Below are positions 18,201 to 28,997 of a stretch of 64,000 nt of DNA, piece after piece. Position numbers and translations under genes: made by a program. The notes below the pieces were generated by a model. That model made no database searches and was not told the DNA's origin. It worked only from the letters and a program-made list of their open reading frames with translations. Positions within the stretch are counted from its first letter, which is position 1. Every line of letters starts with the position of its first letter. The stretch covers positions 248,001 through 312,000 of the forward strand of contig NZ_NWBU01000007.1 of assembly GCF_003050615.1 (NCBI RefSeq). Reading direction: 5' to 3'. The stretch comes from Sphingomonas oleivorans. GTDB taxonomy: Bacteria; Pseudomonadota; Alphaproteobacteria; Sphingomonadales; Sphingomonadaceae.

Positions 18201-18527
18201 TCAGCCGCTTGCGATCCACGCGGTCAGGCGTGCGGCGATCCGGTCCCCGTCGCCTGCGAGCCGGACGAGCTTCATCCGCGCCGTCTCGCCGGACAGGATG
18301 CTGATATCGCCCTTCCGCATGCCGAGCGCTTCAGCAAGGAAGGCGATCAGCGCCTTGTTGGCGGCCCCGTCGACCGGCGGGGCGGCGAGGCGGACATGCA
18401 GCGCCGGCCGCCCGTCCGCGCCCGCCATCACCCCGTCCAGGCCGTTTCGTCCGGCGCGCGGCGTCAGGCGCAGCGCCAGCCGCACGCCCCCTTCGTCCCG
18501 GCTGAAGGGCTGCCCGCCGTCCATCAT
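18201..18527 (-). CDS. DUF167 (YggU/UPF0235) family protein
   Basis: A small cytoplasmic protein of 108 residues. AAGGA lies 7 bases before the ATG at 18527. It shows the family pattern LRLTPRAGRNGLDG near the start, then LHVRLAAPPVDGAANKALI and FLAEALGMRKGDISILSGE. The structure of this family is known (a small alpha/beta fold) but its role is not; it is often found near yggT/ppk-type genes. It is divergent from the ABM gene with 71 bases between them, which should hold both promoters. Confidence 0.88.
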   Translation of the reverse strand: MMDGGQPFSRDEGGVRLALRLTPRAGRNGLDGVMAGADGRPALHVRLAAPPVDGAANKALIAFLAEALGMRKGDISILSGETARMKLVRLAGDGDRIAARLTAWIASG

Positions 18528-18598
18528 TCCGATCCTTTCACCATGAAGCCCACGGAACGTCCCGGCGCCTCGTGCGTCGCGCCGTGCGGGAGAACAGC

Positions 18599-18916
18599 AT
18601 GTTCGTCGCAGTCTATTGGTGGCGCGTCCATCCCGGCAAGGAAGATCAGTTTCGCGAGGCATGGCGTCGCGGCACCGCGCGGATCACCGAAATCTATGGC
18701 AGCTTCGGGTCGCGCCTGCATCGCGATCGGGACGGCCGCTTCGTGGGCTATGCCGAATGGCCGGACGAGGCGACGTGGCAGCGGGCGTTCGACGCCAAGA
18801 TGGTCTATGACGATCCGGAGGCGCGGGCGATGTTCGTCGATGCCGTCGCGGAGGTGCCCCCCGGCAACGCTCCCATCTTCGCCATGACCGTCACTGATGA
18901 CCTGCTGCGCCGCTGA
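18599..18916 (+). CDS. Antibiotic biosynthesis monooxygenase (ABM) domain protein
   Basis: 105 residues starting FVAVYWWRVHPGKEDQFREAW after ATG 18599, with GGGAGAAC just upstream. The ferredoxin-like ABM fold is suggested by the beta-alpha-beta pattern and the GSFGSRLHRDRDGRFVGYAEW stretch. Such proteins dimerise and can act as cofactor-free oxygenases, haem-degrading enzymes, or regulators; nothing here tells which. No partner oxygenase or polyketide gene is nearby. Confidence 0.75.
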   Translation: MFVAVYWWRVHPGKEDQFREAWRRGTARITEIYGSFGSRLHRDRDGRFVGYAEWPDEATWQRAFDAKMVYDDPEARAMFVDAVAEVPPGNAPIFAMTVTDDLLRR

Positions 18917-18931
18917 TGCAGCGGAATGAAA

Positions 18932-18970
18932 GGCAAAGGCCCCCGCCGATCGCTCGACGAGGGCCTCCCT
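18932..18970 (-). terminator. glnA terminator hairpin
   Basis: AGGCCC at 18937-18942 pairs with GGGCCT at 18961-18966, with extra pairing inside. In the glnA direction the stem is followed by TTTGCCTTT. It lies between the glnA stop and the end of the convergent ABM gene. Confidence 0.6.
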
Positions 18971-18993
18971 TTACCTGTTTCGCGTGGATGCGA

Positions 18994-20406
<1,413 letters not shown>

Positions 20407-20489
20407 GGTGTTCGCCTTCCCCTAGAAAATTCCACTGAAGAGAGCGGGCAACCGGACGGGCGCCCGAGTCATTCCTTCGCGTGCAGCGA

Positions 20490-21702
<1,213 letters not shown>

Positions 21703-21716
21703 GGGGAGGGCATGTC

Positions 21717-22547
21717 TCAGCCGCTATAAGGTGGCGCGTGCAGTCCCTTCGGGCTCAGCGTGAAGATCTCGCAGCCGGTCTCGGTGATGCCGATCGAATG
21801 TTCGAACTGGGCGGAAAGCGAACGGTCGCGCGTCACGGCGGTCCAGCCGTCGTCGAGCATCTTCACGTCCGGCCGGCCGATATTGATCATCGGCTCGATC
21901 GTGAAGAACATGCCCGGGCGCAGTTCCGGGCCGGTACCGGGGCGGCCGACATGCACCACCTCGGGCGCGTCGTGGAACAAGCGGCCGAGCCCATGGCCGC
22001 AGAAATCGCGCACTACGCCGTAACGATGCTTCTCGGCGAAGCTCTGGATCGCATGGGAAATGTCGCCCAGCCGGTTGCCGGGCTTCGCCTGCTCGATGCC
22101 GCGCATCAGGCATTCATAGGTGACGTCCACCAGCCGGCGCGCCTTGATCGGCACGTCGCCCACCAGATACATGCGGCTCGTATCGCCATGCCAGCCGCCC
22201 AGCAGCGGCGTCACGTCGATATTGACAATATCGCCTTCCTTCAGCGTGCGCGAGGAAGGGATTCCGTGGCACACGACATGGTTCACGCTGATGCAGCAGC
22301 TATGCGTATAGCCGCGATAGTTCATCGTCGCGGGAACGGCACCGCCCGCGATCGTCATGTCATAGACGATCCGGTCGAGCTCGGCCGTTTCCACGCCCGG
22401 CACGACATGGGGCACGAGCGCGTCGAGTATTTCGGCCGCCAGCCGGCCCGCCGCGCGCATGCCGGCAAAGCCCTCCGGCCCATGAAGCTTGATCGCGCCG
22501 GTGCGTTCCACGACGTCGCCGTCGGCGATGGTCTGATAATCGGTCAT
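21717..22547 (-). CDS. map: Methionine aminopeptidase, type I
   Basis: About 276 residues; removes the N-terminal Met from new proteins. Metal ligands are in place: two Asp in DIVNIDVTPLLGGWHGDTSR, His in CGHGLGRLFHDAP, Glu in FFTIEPMINIG, and Glu in AQFEHSIGIT. MNYRGYTHSCCISVNHVVCHGIP is the usual substrate-side segment. It is the short type Ia form without an N-terminal zinc domain. The start is uncertain between 22547 (chosen for family fit) and 22556. It is divergent from the MoaB/CinA-like gene. Confidence 0.96.
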   Translation of the reverse strand: MTDYQTIADGDVVERTGAIKLHGPEGFAGMRAAGRLAAEILDALVPHVVPGVETAELDRIVYDMTIAGGAVPATMNYRGYTHSCCISVNHVVCHGIPSSRTLKEGDIVNIDVTPLLGGWHGDTSRMYLVGDVPIKARRLVDVTYECLMRGIEQAKPGNRLGDISHAIQSFAEKHRYGVVRDFCGHGLGRLFHDAPEVVHVGRPGTGPELRPGMFFTIEPMINIGRPDVKMLDDGWTAVTRDRSLSAQFEHSIGITETGCEIFTLSPKGLHAPPYSG

Positions 22548-22613
22548 GTGGACCATATAGCAATGCCTGTCCGGCTTTGCGAGCGGCCGCGGCCCGCGCT
22601 ATGGCGAGCGGCA

Positions 22614-23372
22614 ATGACAACGCCCCGCATCTGGACGGCCGCGCTGCTGGTGATCGGCGACGAGATATTGTCCGGCCGCACGCAGGATCGGAATATCGCG
22701 CAGGTGGCGCTGTGGCTGAACCTGCAGGGGATCCGCCTGGCCGAGGTGCGTGTCGTGCCCGATCGGATGGAGGCGATCGGCCGGGCGGTGACGGAGCTCC
22801 GTGCCGCCAATGACTATCTCATCACGACGGGCGGCATCGGCCCCACGCATGACGACATCACCGTCGATGCGATCGCGGCCGCGCTGGGCGTGGAGGTGGT
22901 GGTGCATCCCCGTGCCCGCGCCGCGCTGGAGGCCTATTATGAAACGCGCGGCGGGCTGACCGAGGCGCGGCTGCGCATGGCGCGCGTGCCGGACGGGGCG
23001 GAACTGATCGAGAATCGCATGTCCGGCGCGCCCGGCATTCGCATCGGCAACATCATGATCCTCGCCGGCGTGCCGCATATCGCCGGATCGATGCTCGATG
23101 CGCTTTCAGGCCAGCTTGAGGGCGGCCTGCCGCTCGTCTCGCGTACCATCGGCTGCTGGGTAGCCGAAAGCGAGGTGGCCGACATGCTCTGCGCCACCGA
23201 GCGGGATCATGACGGTTGCCAGATCGGCAGCTATCCTTTCTTCCGCGACGGCACGGTCGGCGCCAATTTCGTGATACGCTCGACCGACGAGGCGGCGCTG
23301 GCCGCCTGTGCCGCCGATCTCGCTACCCGGCTGGGCGCGCTCGGCCATGATCCGGTGGACGGCGGAATCTAA
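22614..23372 (+). CDS. Molybdopterin-binding (MoaB/Mog, CinA N-terminal type) protein
   Basis: 252 residues from ATG 22614. The N-terminal 170 residues form a MoCF_biosynth domain: LLVIGDEILSGRTQDRN, then DYLITTGGIGPTHDDIT with the GGxGPTxDD loop. CinA proteins pair this domain with a C-terminal nicotinamide-mononucleotide deamidase; that half is missing and a shorter tail follows. Stand-alone versions are common in alphaproteobacteria and their role is not settled; a competence or NAD-recycling job is not supported here. It ends 15 bases before the convergent aroB stop. Confidence 0.88.
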   Translation: MTTPRIWTAALLVIGDEILSGRTQDRNIAQVALWLNLQGIRLAEVRVVPDRMEAIGRAVTELRAANDYLITTGGIGPTHDDITVDAIAAALGVEVVVHPRARAALEAYYETRGGLTEARLRMARVPDGAELIENRMSGAPGIRIGNIMILAGVPHIAGSMLDALSGQLEGGLPLVSRTIGCWVAESEVADMLCATERDHDGCQIGSYPFFRDGTVGANFVIRSTDEAALAACAADLATRLGALGHDPVDGGI

Positions 23373-23387
23373 AGCAGTTTCGGGTGC

Positions 23388-24494
23388 TTAGGCCTCAACC
23401 AGCCATTCCTCGTCGAGGAAGGCCGCGACCTCGGCCAGCTCCACCGTCCGGTCGAGGAAGGTCCGCCCGATCCCCCGCGCGAGCAGGAAGGGCAGGCGCC
23501 CACCCTCCATCTTCTTGTCATGCTCCATATAGGTAACGAGCTTCTCACCCGAGGCGCTGACCCCGGCCGCTCCGAGCGTCGTCGGCAGCCCCACCTCTTC
23601 CAGATGGCGCGTCACCCGTGCCGCATCGTCCGCATCGCACAGTCCCTGCCGCACCGAGAAGCGGAAGGCGAGCGCCATGCCCGCCGCGACCGCCTCGCCA
23701 TGGAGCAGCCGATCGGAAAAGCCTGTATCCGCTTCCAGCGCATGGCCGAATGTATGGCCCAGATTGAGCAGCGCGCGCCGGCCTGTCGTTTCGCGCTCGT
23801 CGGCGGCGACGGTGCGCGCCTTGGCGGCGACGCTATGCGCTATGGCATGGAGTCGCGCGTCGCTATCTCCCGCGAGCAACGCCGCGCCATTGGCTTCGCA
23901 CCAGTCGAAAAAGTCCGGATCGTCGATCAGCCCATATTTGACGACCTCTGCATAGCCCGCCCGGATCTCGCGCGGGGGCAGCGTGTCGAGCGTCGTCGGA
24001 TCGATCAGCACCAGGCTCGGCTGATGGAAGGCGCCGATCAGATTCTTGCCCGCCTTGCTGTTGATCGCCGTCTTGCCGCCCACCGAGGAATCGACCTGGG
24101 CGAGCAGGGTGGTCGGCACCTGCACGAATTTGCAGCCGCGCTTCACGATCGCCGCGGCAAAGCCCACCAGATCGCCGATCACGCCGCCGCCCAGCGCCAC
24201 GATATGGTCGCTGCGCTCGACGCCGAGCTCGAGCAGCCGATCGGTGAGCGCTTCGAGCTCTGCCCAGCTCTTGGTGGATTCGCCCGCCGGCAGCACGATC
24301 GGCTCGATCGCGATTCCATCGAGACCAGCGGCAAGGCGCGGCAGTTGCGTGGCCGCGACCCGCTCGTCCGTCACCACGACGAGCCGCCCGTCGCGCGCGA
24401 ACGCACCGAGCAGGTCCGCCGCCCGATCGAGCAGGCCCGCCTCGATCAGAATCGGATAGGCGCGCTTGCCGAGGCCGACGTCGATCCGGATCAT
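23388..24494 (-). CDS. aroB: 3-dehydroquinate synthase
   Basis: 368 residues; the second step of the shikimate pathway, an NAD-dependent cyclisation. ATG 24494 overlaps the aroK stop (ATGA), and the longer open frame upstream is aroK sequence in another frame. Motifs: GGGVIGDLVGFAA near residue 100, QVPTTLLAQVDSSVGGKTAIN near 125, zinc ligands in EVVKYGLIDD, LNLGHTFGHALE and LHGEAVAAGM. All metal-binding residues are present. It forms a translationally coupled pair with aroK, the standard arrangement. Confidence 0.97.
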   Translation of the reverse strand: MIRIDVGLGKRAYPILIEAGLLDRAADLLGAFARDGRLVVVTDERVAATQLPRLAAGLDGIAIEPIVLPAGESTKSWAELEALTDRLLELGVERSDHIVALGGGVIGDLVGFAAAIVKRGCKFVQVPTTLLAQVDSSVGGKTAINSKAGKNLIGAFHQPSLVLIDPTTLDTLPPREIRAGYAEVVKYGLIDDPDFFDWCEANGAALLAGDSDARLHAIAHSVAAKARTVAADERETTGRRALLNLGHTFGHALEADTGFSDRLLHGEAVAAGMALAFRFSVRQGLCDADDAARVTRHLEEVGLPTTLGAAGVSASGEKLVTYMEHDKKMEGGRLPFLLARGIGRTFLDRTVELAEVAAFLDEEWLVEA

Positions 24495-25045
24495 GCGCGA
24501 AGTTCCTTCAGAATGGATTCCACCGCCGCCTCGTGCGGCAGCGGCTGGCTGCGGACATGGATGGGAGCGAGCGCATAGATGGGATTGCGCACGGCGGCCA
24601 GCTCCCGCAGCACCTCGCGCGGGTCGCGGTCCTTGAGCAGCGGACGGCCGCTGCCACGCCGGCCGACGCGCTCGGCGAGCACGTCGATATCGGCATCGAG
24701 CCATACCGCCGTGGCGCGATCGAGGATCAGCTTGCGCGTTTCCTCGTTCATGAAGGCGCCGCCGCCCGTCGCGATCACCTTCGGCCGCCCGTCGATGAGG
24801 CGGGCGATCACGCGGCGTTCCCCGTCGCGGAAATGAGTCTCGCCGAAGCGGGCGAAAATCTCGCTGATGGTGCAGCCGGCGGCGGCCTCTATCTCATGAT
24901 CGGCATCGACGAAGGGCAGATGGAGGCGCGCGGCGAGCCGCTTGCCGACGGTCGACTTGCCGACGCCCATCAGGCCGATGAGCACGATAGGGCGGTCCAG
25001 CGGACGGTCTGGTCGGGAGGAAGACGGGGAAGGGCTTTGCTGCAT
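24491..25045 (-). CDS. aroK: Shikimate kinase
   Basis: About 184 residues; phosphorylates shikimate at the 3-hydroxyl. The P-loop is GLMGVGKSTVGKRLA, the substrate-binding DADHEIE follows, then RDGERRVIARL and the GGGAFMNEETR Walker-B-like loop, and a lid with RPLLKDRD. The frame is open 13 codons further to 25084 without a better start signal, so the N-terminus is uncertain. It overlaps aroB by 4 bases. The xerD-side gene cluster diverges from it. Confidence 0.95.
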   Translation of the reverse strand: MQQSPSPSSSRPDRPLDRPIVLIGLMGVGKSTVGKRLAARLHLPFVDADHEIEAAAGCTISEIFARFGETHFRDGERRVIARLIDGRPKVIATGGGAFMNEETRKLILDRATAVWLDADIDVLAERVGRRGSGRPLLKDRDPREVLRELAAVRNPIYALAPIHVRSQPLPHEAAVESILKELRA

Positions 25046-25134
25046 TATCTGCGGGGCTATACACAGGGCGCATGCCTCGGGCAAAAGCCCGCTCGTCGGG
25101 TCGCGTGTCCGGCGCAGAAGTTCAAGGAATGACG

Positions 25135-25269
25135 ATGTCGCGTGCCAGTCTCCTCCTCATAATCCTGCTCGCCCTGATCGTCGGCGGGGTCGTGGCGCTT
25201 ACCAGCATCGATACGGAAGTGCCGCTCAAGCGCGTGGAGAAGGCGGTCGCGAATGACGCCAAGCCGTAA
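25135..25269 (+). CDS. Small single-pass membrane protein
   Basis: 44 residues from ATG 25135, with AAGGA 7 bases upstream (an ATG at 25129 is too close to that site). One strong membrane helix (ASLLLIILLALIVGGVVAL) is followed by a short charged tail, TSIDTEVPLKRVEKAVAN, probably outside the membrane. It overlaps the next gene by 17 bases, so the two are probably made together. I do not recognise a named family; the good ribosome site and the coupling support a real gene. Confidence 0.65.
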   Translation: MSRASLLLIILLALIVGGVVALTSIDTEVPLKRVEKAVANDAKP

Positions 25270-27070
25270 GCGTTTCGCGCTGACGGCGGCGCTGCTCCTT
25301 GCCGGCGCCGCGGCGATCGGGATTCCCGCCTTCGGGCAGGAAGCGCCCGAGTCGCTGCTGCCGCCGGGTTTCGGCGAGCCCGCGCCGCCTCCACCCCCGG
25401 CGCAGCCGGCGCCCACTGCTCCCGCTCCCGCGCGGCCGGCTCCCCCTGTCGCGCCGGCGCCTACCCTCGATCCGCTCGCGACCCTGCTGTCCGAAGCCAT
25501 CGCCCCGGAAGAGGAAGAGGCGGAAGAGCCGCTCGAACCGCTGGAGCTGCCCGATTGGGCGCGCCGGTCGATGGACTATGTCGGCGCTTTTGACGGTTAT
25601 GGGCCAACGGCCTTCGGGGCGGCCGACGGGCGTTTCCTGTCGATCCTGATGCGCCGTCTCGATACGCCGATCGCATCCCGCTGGGCGGAGATAATGTTGC
25701 GGCGGGCGCTCCTGACGCGGGTTCCCACGCCGCGCCGCGTGCAGCCGGCGGACTGGGTCGCCGAGCGCGCCAATCTGCTGCTGCGCCTGGGCGAGGCGGA
25801 CGGGGCGCGGATGCTCGTCCAGGGCGTCGATGTCGATCGCTTCAGCCCGCGCCTGCGCGTGGTGGCGATTCGCGCCGCGCTGGCGACGGCGGATCCGGCG
25901 GGGCTCTGCCCCTTGAGCGATGGCGGCGAGACGGTCGGCGACAGGCCGGTCTGGCCGCTGATCCGGGCGATGTGCGCGGCCCTGTCGGGCGAAACGGCGG
26001 TGGCGAGCACGCTGATCGGGCGGGCGGCGCGGACCGGCGGCGGCCGGCGCGAGATCGATCATCTGTTGGCCGAAAAGGTGGTCGGTGCCGGCAGCAACAG
26101 CCGCCGCGCCGTGCAGCTCGAATGGGATCCGGTCGATCGCCTCACCGACTGGCGCTTCGGCCTGGCGAGCGCCGTCGGCGTGCCCGTGCCTGATCGGCTG
26201 ATGGCGGGCGCGGGCCCGCATTTTCAGGCGTGGCGTGCGCGCGCGCCGATGCTCCCGCTCGCCGCCCGGCTGGAGGCCGCCCGAATCGCCGCCGCGCTCG
26301 GCGTCTTCTCCAGCGCCGCGCTGGTCGACATATATGGCGCGCAGATGGACGAGACGGGCGAGTTCGACACGCAGAGCCCCGCCGGCCGCCTGCGCCAGGC
26401 CTATGTCGGCGACGATCAGGCGATACGCATGACGGCGCTCAGATCCTTGTGGGACGAGGCGGCGAACGGCGCGGGGGGCGAGCGCGATCGCTATGCCGCC
26501 TCCATCCTTACCGCCCGCGCCGCAGCCCGCATCACGCCGGACGCGGCGCTGGAGGAGGATGCGCCGGCATTGATCGCGTCGATGCTCTCGGCCGGTCTCG
26601 ACTGGCAGGCCGAGCGCTGGGCGCGCATCGTCGATCGTGCGGACGGCACGACGGGCGACCGCGCCTGGGCATTGCTCGCGACGGGCGCCACGCGGCCGGT
26701 GGTCGATCTGAGCGGTGGCCGGGTGGATCGCTTTGCGCGCCGGGCAGGCGAGGAGGGGCCGTATCGCACCCAGATGCTGATCGCGGCGCTTGGCGGCCTC
26801 GGCCGACTTTCCAATGCCGATCTCACCCGCCTGGCGGAGGAGCATGGCGTGCCGATCGGCCGCCGGACGATCTGGACGCGTGCGCTCGACCAGGCGGTAT
26901 CGCGCGGCCAGCCGGCGACGGTCGCGCTGCTCGCAGCGGTGGCGATGCAGACGCCGCGTTGGCAAGGCGTGCCGCCCGGCGACTTCTATCGCCTGATCGG
27001 CGCCTTGCGTCATGTCGGGCTGGAGGGTGAGGCGCGGATGATCGCGGCCGAGGCGATGGCGCGACTATAG
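25253..27070 (+). CDS. Large proline-rich secreted protein of unknown function
   Basis: 605 residues. A signal peptide ends near GIPAFGQ|EA at residue 28. Residues about 40-75 are rich in Pro/Ala (a flexible linker), and about 85-95 carry an acidic run (EEEEAEEPLEPLEL). The remaining 500 residues are mainly alpha-helical with repeated Ala/Leu/Arg-rich pairs, reminiscent of TPR/Sel1-like solenoids, but no named domain was recognised. It likely lives in the periplasm. It is coupled to the small membrane protein upstream, and xerD follows 8 bases after its end, though no functional link to recombination is evident. Confidence 0.75.
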   Translation: MTPSRKRFALTAALLLAGAAAIGIPAFGQEAPESLLPPGFGEPAPPPPPAQPAPTAPAPARPAPPVAPAPTLDPLATLLSEAIAPEEEEAEEPLEPLELPDWARRSMDYVGAFDGYGPTAFGAADGRFLSILMRRLDTPIASRWAEIMLRRALLTRVPTPRRVQPADWVAERANLLLRLGEADGARMLVQGVDVDRFSPRLRVVAIRAALATADPAGLCPLSDGGETVGDRPVWPLIRAMCAALSGETAVASTLIGRAARTGGGRREIDHLLAEKVVGAGSNSRRAVQLEWDPVDRLTDWRFGLASAVGVPVPDRLMAGAGPHFQAWRARAPMLPLAARLEAARIAAALGVFSSAALVDIYGAQMDETGEFDTQSPAGRLRQAYVGDDQAIRMTALRSLWDEAANGAGGERDRYAASILTARAAARITPDAALEEDAPALIASMLSAGLDWQAERWARIVDRADGTTGDRAWALLATGATRPVVDLSGGRVDRFARRAGEEGPYRTQMLIAALGGLGRLSNADLTRLAEEHGVPIGRRTIWTRALDQAVSRGQPATVALLAAVAMQTPRWQGVPPGDFYRLIGALRHVGLEGEARMIAAEAMARL

Positions 27071-27078
27071 CCGCGCTC

Positions 27079-27987
27079 ATGTCCGGGGACATCGCGCTGA
27101 TCGAGCGCTTCCTTGAGATGCTGGCGGCGGAGGCGGGGGCGGCGCGCAACACGCTCATCGCCTATGGCACGGACCTGCGCGCCGCGTCCGAAACGCTTGA
27201 TGGCAGGCTTTCGGCCGCTACGAAGGATGATCTGGTGAAGCTGGGCGAGGACTGGGTCTCGCTCGCCCGATCGAGCGTTGCGCGCAAGGCTTCGGTGTTG
27301 CGCCGTTTCTTCGCCTTTCTCGCGGAGGAAGGGCATAGGACGGACGATCCCTCCGATGCGCTGCCCCGGCCCGGCGCCGCGCGGACCCTGCCGAAGATAT
27401 TGGGCCATGGCGACGTCGATCGGCTGTTCGCGGAGATTGAGCGGCGGATCGGGCTCGATCCCTCTCCGCCCACGCTGCGCCTCGCGGCCTTTGTCGAGCT
27501 GCTCTACGGATCGGGATTGCGCGCGACCGAGCTGGTGTCGCTGCCCCGCCACGCCTTCCGCCGGGATCAGCCCTTCCTGATTTTGCGCGGCAAGGGTGGG
27601 CGGGAGCGGCTGGTGCCGATCTCCGATCGGGCCCGCGTGGCGGTCAGGGCCTGGGCGGCGACGGTGCCCGAGGACAGCCTCTGGCTATTTCCGTCGGGGA
27701 AGAATCATGTCAGTCGGGTGCGGCTTCATCAACTCATCAAGGCGCTCGCCGCCGATGCCGGCGTGCCGCCCGAGCGGGTGAGCCCCCATGTGCTGCGCCA
27801 CGCCTTCGCCACCCATCTGCTGGAAGGGGGCGCGGACCTGCGCGCATTGCAGACGATGCTTGGCCATGCGGACATATCGACGACGCAAATCTACACCCAT
27901 GTCGACAGCCGCCGGCTCGTCGAACTGGTCAATGCGCGTCATCCACTCGCCGACGGCTCCGTTGACGGAACGATCCGGCTTCCCTAG
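27079..27987 (+). CDS. xerD: Site-specific tyrosine recombinase XerD
   Basis: 302 residues; with XerC it resolves chromosome dimers at dif. An N-terminal core-binding SAM-like domain covers about residues 5-90. The catalytic set is present: Arg in [10 protein letters not shown], Lys in [28 protein letters not shown] (His and Arg), the second His in [15 protein letters not shown] and the Tyr in the same stretch. Length and the YGSGLR/LGH motifs fit a housekeeping Xer, not a phage integrase. No dif site or attachment repeats were seen nearby. Confidence 0.93.
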   Translation: MSGDIALIERFLEMLAAEAGAARNTLIAYGTDLRAASETLDGRLSAATKDDLVKLGEDWVSLARSSVARKASVLRRFFAFLAEEGHRTDDPSDALPRPGAARTLPKILGHGDVDRLFAEIERRIGLDPSPPTLRLAAFVELLYGSGLRATELVSLPRHAFRRDQPFLILRGKGGRERLVPISDRARVAVRAWAATVPEDSLWLFPSGKNHVSRVRLHQLIKALAADAGVPPERVSPHVLRHAFATHLLEGGADLRALQTMLGHADISTTQIYTHVDSRRLVELVNARHPLADGSVDGTIRLP

Positions 27988-27998
27988 GCGCTCCGATC

Positions 27999-28940
27999 AT
28001 GGTGGCATTTCTGGATTTCGAAAAGCCGATCGCGGACCTGCAGGCCCGGGTGGCCGAGCTGCGCGAAACGGCGGACGCAGGCTCGCTCGATATCGGCACG
28101 GAGGTCGCCCGGCTGGAGGCGAAATCCGACAAGCTGTTGCGCGACACTTATGCGAAGCTGACCCCGTGGCAGAAGACGCAGGTCGCGCGCCATCCCGAGC
28201 GGCCGCATCTCAAGGATTATATTGCGGGCTTCGTCGAGGATTTCGTGCCGCTGGCGGGCGACCGCGCCTTTGCCGACGATCTCGCGATCATCGGCGGGCT
28301 GGGCCGCATCGGCGGCCGCCGCGTGATGGTGATCGGCCATGAGAAGGGCGACGATACCGCGACCCGCCTCAAGCATAATTTCGGCATGGCCAAGCCTGAA
28401 GGCTATCGCAAGGCGATCCGGCTGATGCAGCTTGCCGACCGTTTCGGCCTGCCGATCGTCACGCTGGTCGATACGTCGGGCGCATTTCCCGGTATCCAGG
28501 CGGAGGAACGCGGCCAGGCCGAGGCGATCGCACGTTCGACCGAGCAGTGCCTTGCGGTCGGCGTGCCGCTCGTCGCCGCGGTGGTGGGCGAGGGCGGATC
28601 GGGCGGCGCGGTGGCGCTTGCGGCGGCCAATCGCGTGCTGATGTTCGAACATGCCGTCTATTCGGTGATCTCGCCCGAAGGCGCCTCGTCGATCCTGTGG
28701 CGGACGGCGGAAAAGGCGTCGGATGCCGCCGAGGCGATGAAGATCACCGCGCAGGATCTGCAGCGGCTCGGCGTCGTCGATCGCATCGTGCCCGAGCCGA
28801 TGGGCGGCGCGCATCGTGACCGCGATGCCGCCATCGCGGCGCTCGGCAAGGCGCTGGGCGAGGAAGTCGATGCGCTCTCCATGATGAGCGCGGATGCGCT
28901 GCGCCAGGCGCGGCGGGACAAGTTCCTCGCGATCGGCTGA
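27999..28940 (+). CDS. accA: Acetyl-CoA carboxylase carboxyltransferase subunit alpha
   Basis: 313 residues; with AccD it moves CO2 from biotin to acetyl-CoA, the committed step of fatty acid synthesis. The N-terminus ([19 protein letters not shown]) and the crotonase-fold signatures ([47 protein letters not shown]) are typical. The starting Met is 11 bases after the xerD stop, so it may share a transcript with xerD. A possible hairpin follows the stop. Confidence 0.97.
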   Translation: MVAFLDFEKPIADLQARVAELRETADAGSLDIGTEVARLEAKSDKLLRDTYAKLTPWQKTQVARHPERPHLKDYIAGFVEDFVPLAGDRAFADDLAIIGGLGRIGGRRVMVIGHEKGDDTATRLKHNFGMAKPEGYRKAIRLMQLADRFGLPIVTLVDTSGAFPGIQAEERGQAEAIARSTEQCLAVGVPLVAAVVGEGGSGGAVALAAANRVLMFEHAVYSVISPEGASSILWRTAEKASDAAEAMKITAQDLQRLGVVDRIVPEPMGGAHRDRDAAIAALGKALGEEVDALSMMSADALRQARRDKFLAIG

Positions 28941-28942
28941 CA

Positions 28943-28969
28943 GGAACCGAAACGGCTTTTCCCGGTTCC
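28943..28969 (+). terminator. Possible hairpin after accA
   Basis: GGAACCG (28943-28949) pairs with CGGTTCC (28963-28969), followed within 5 bases by GGAAATTTT. The stem is only 7 bases, so it may be a weak terminator or an attenuating hairpin ahead of the M48 gene. Confidence 0.4.
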
Positions 28970-28997
28970 TTCGGAAATTTTGGGAGAATTGCCCTCG

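Noticed and set aside
27079-27987. Tyrosine recombinase as a sign of an integrated element
   Set aside because: Length and motifs are those of housekeeping XerD; no attachment repeats, phage genes or tRNA boundary lie next to it.
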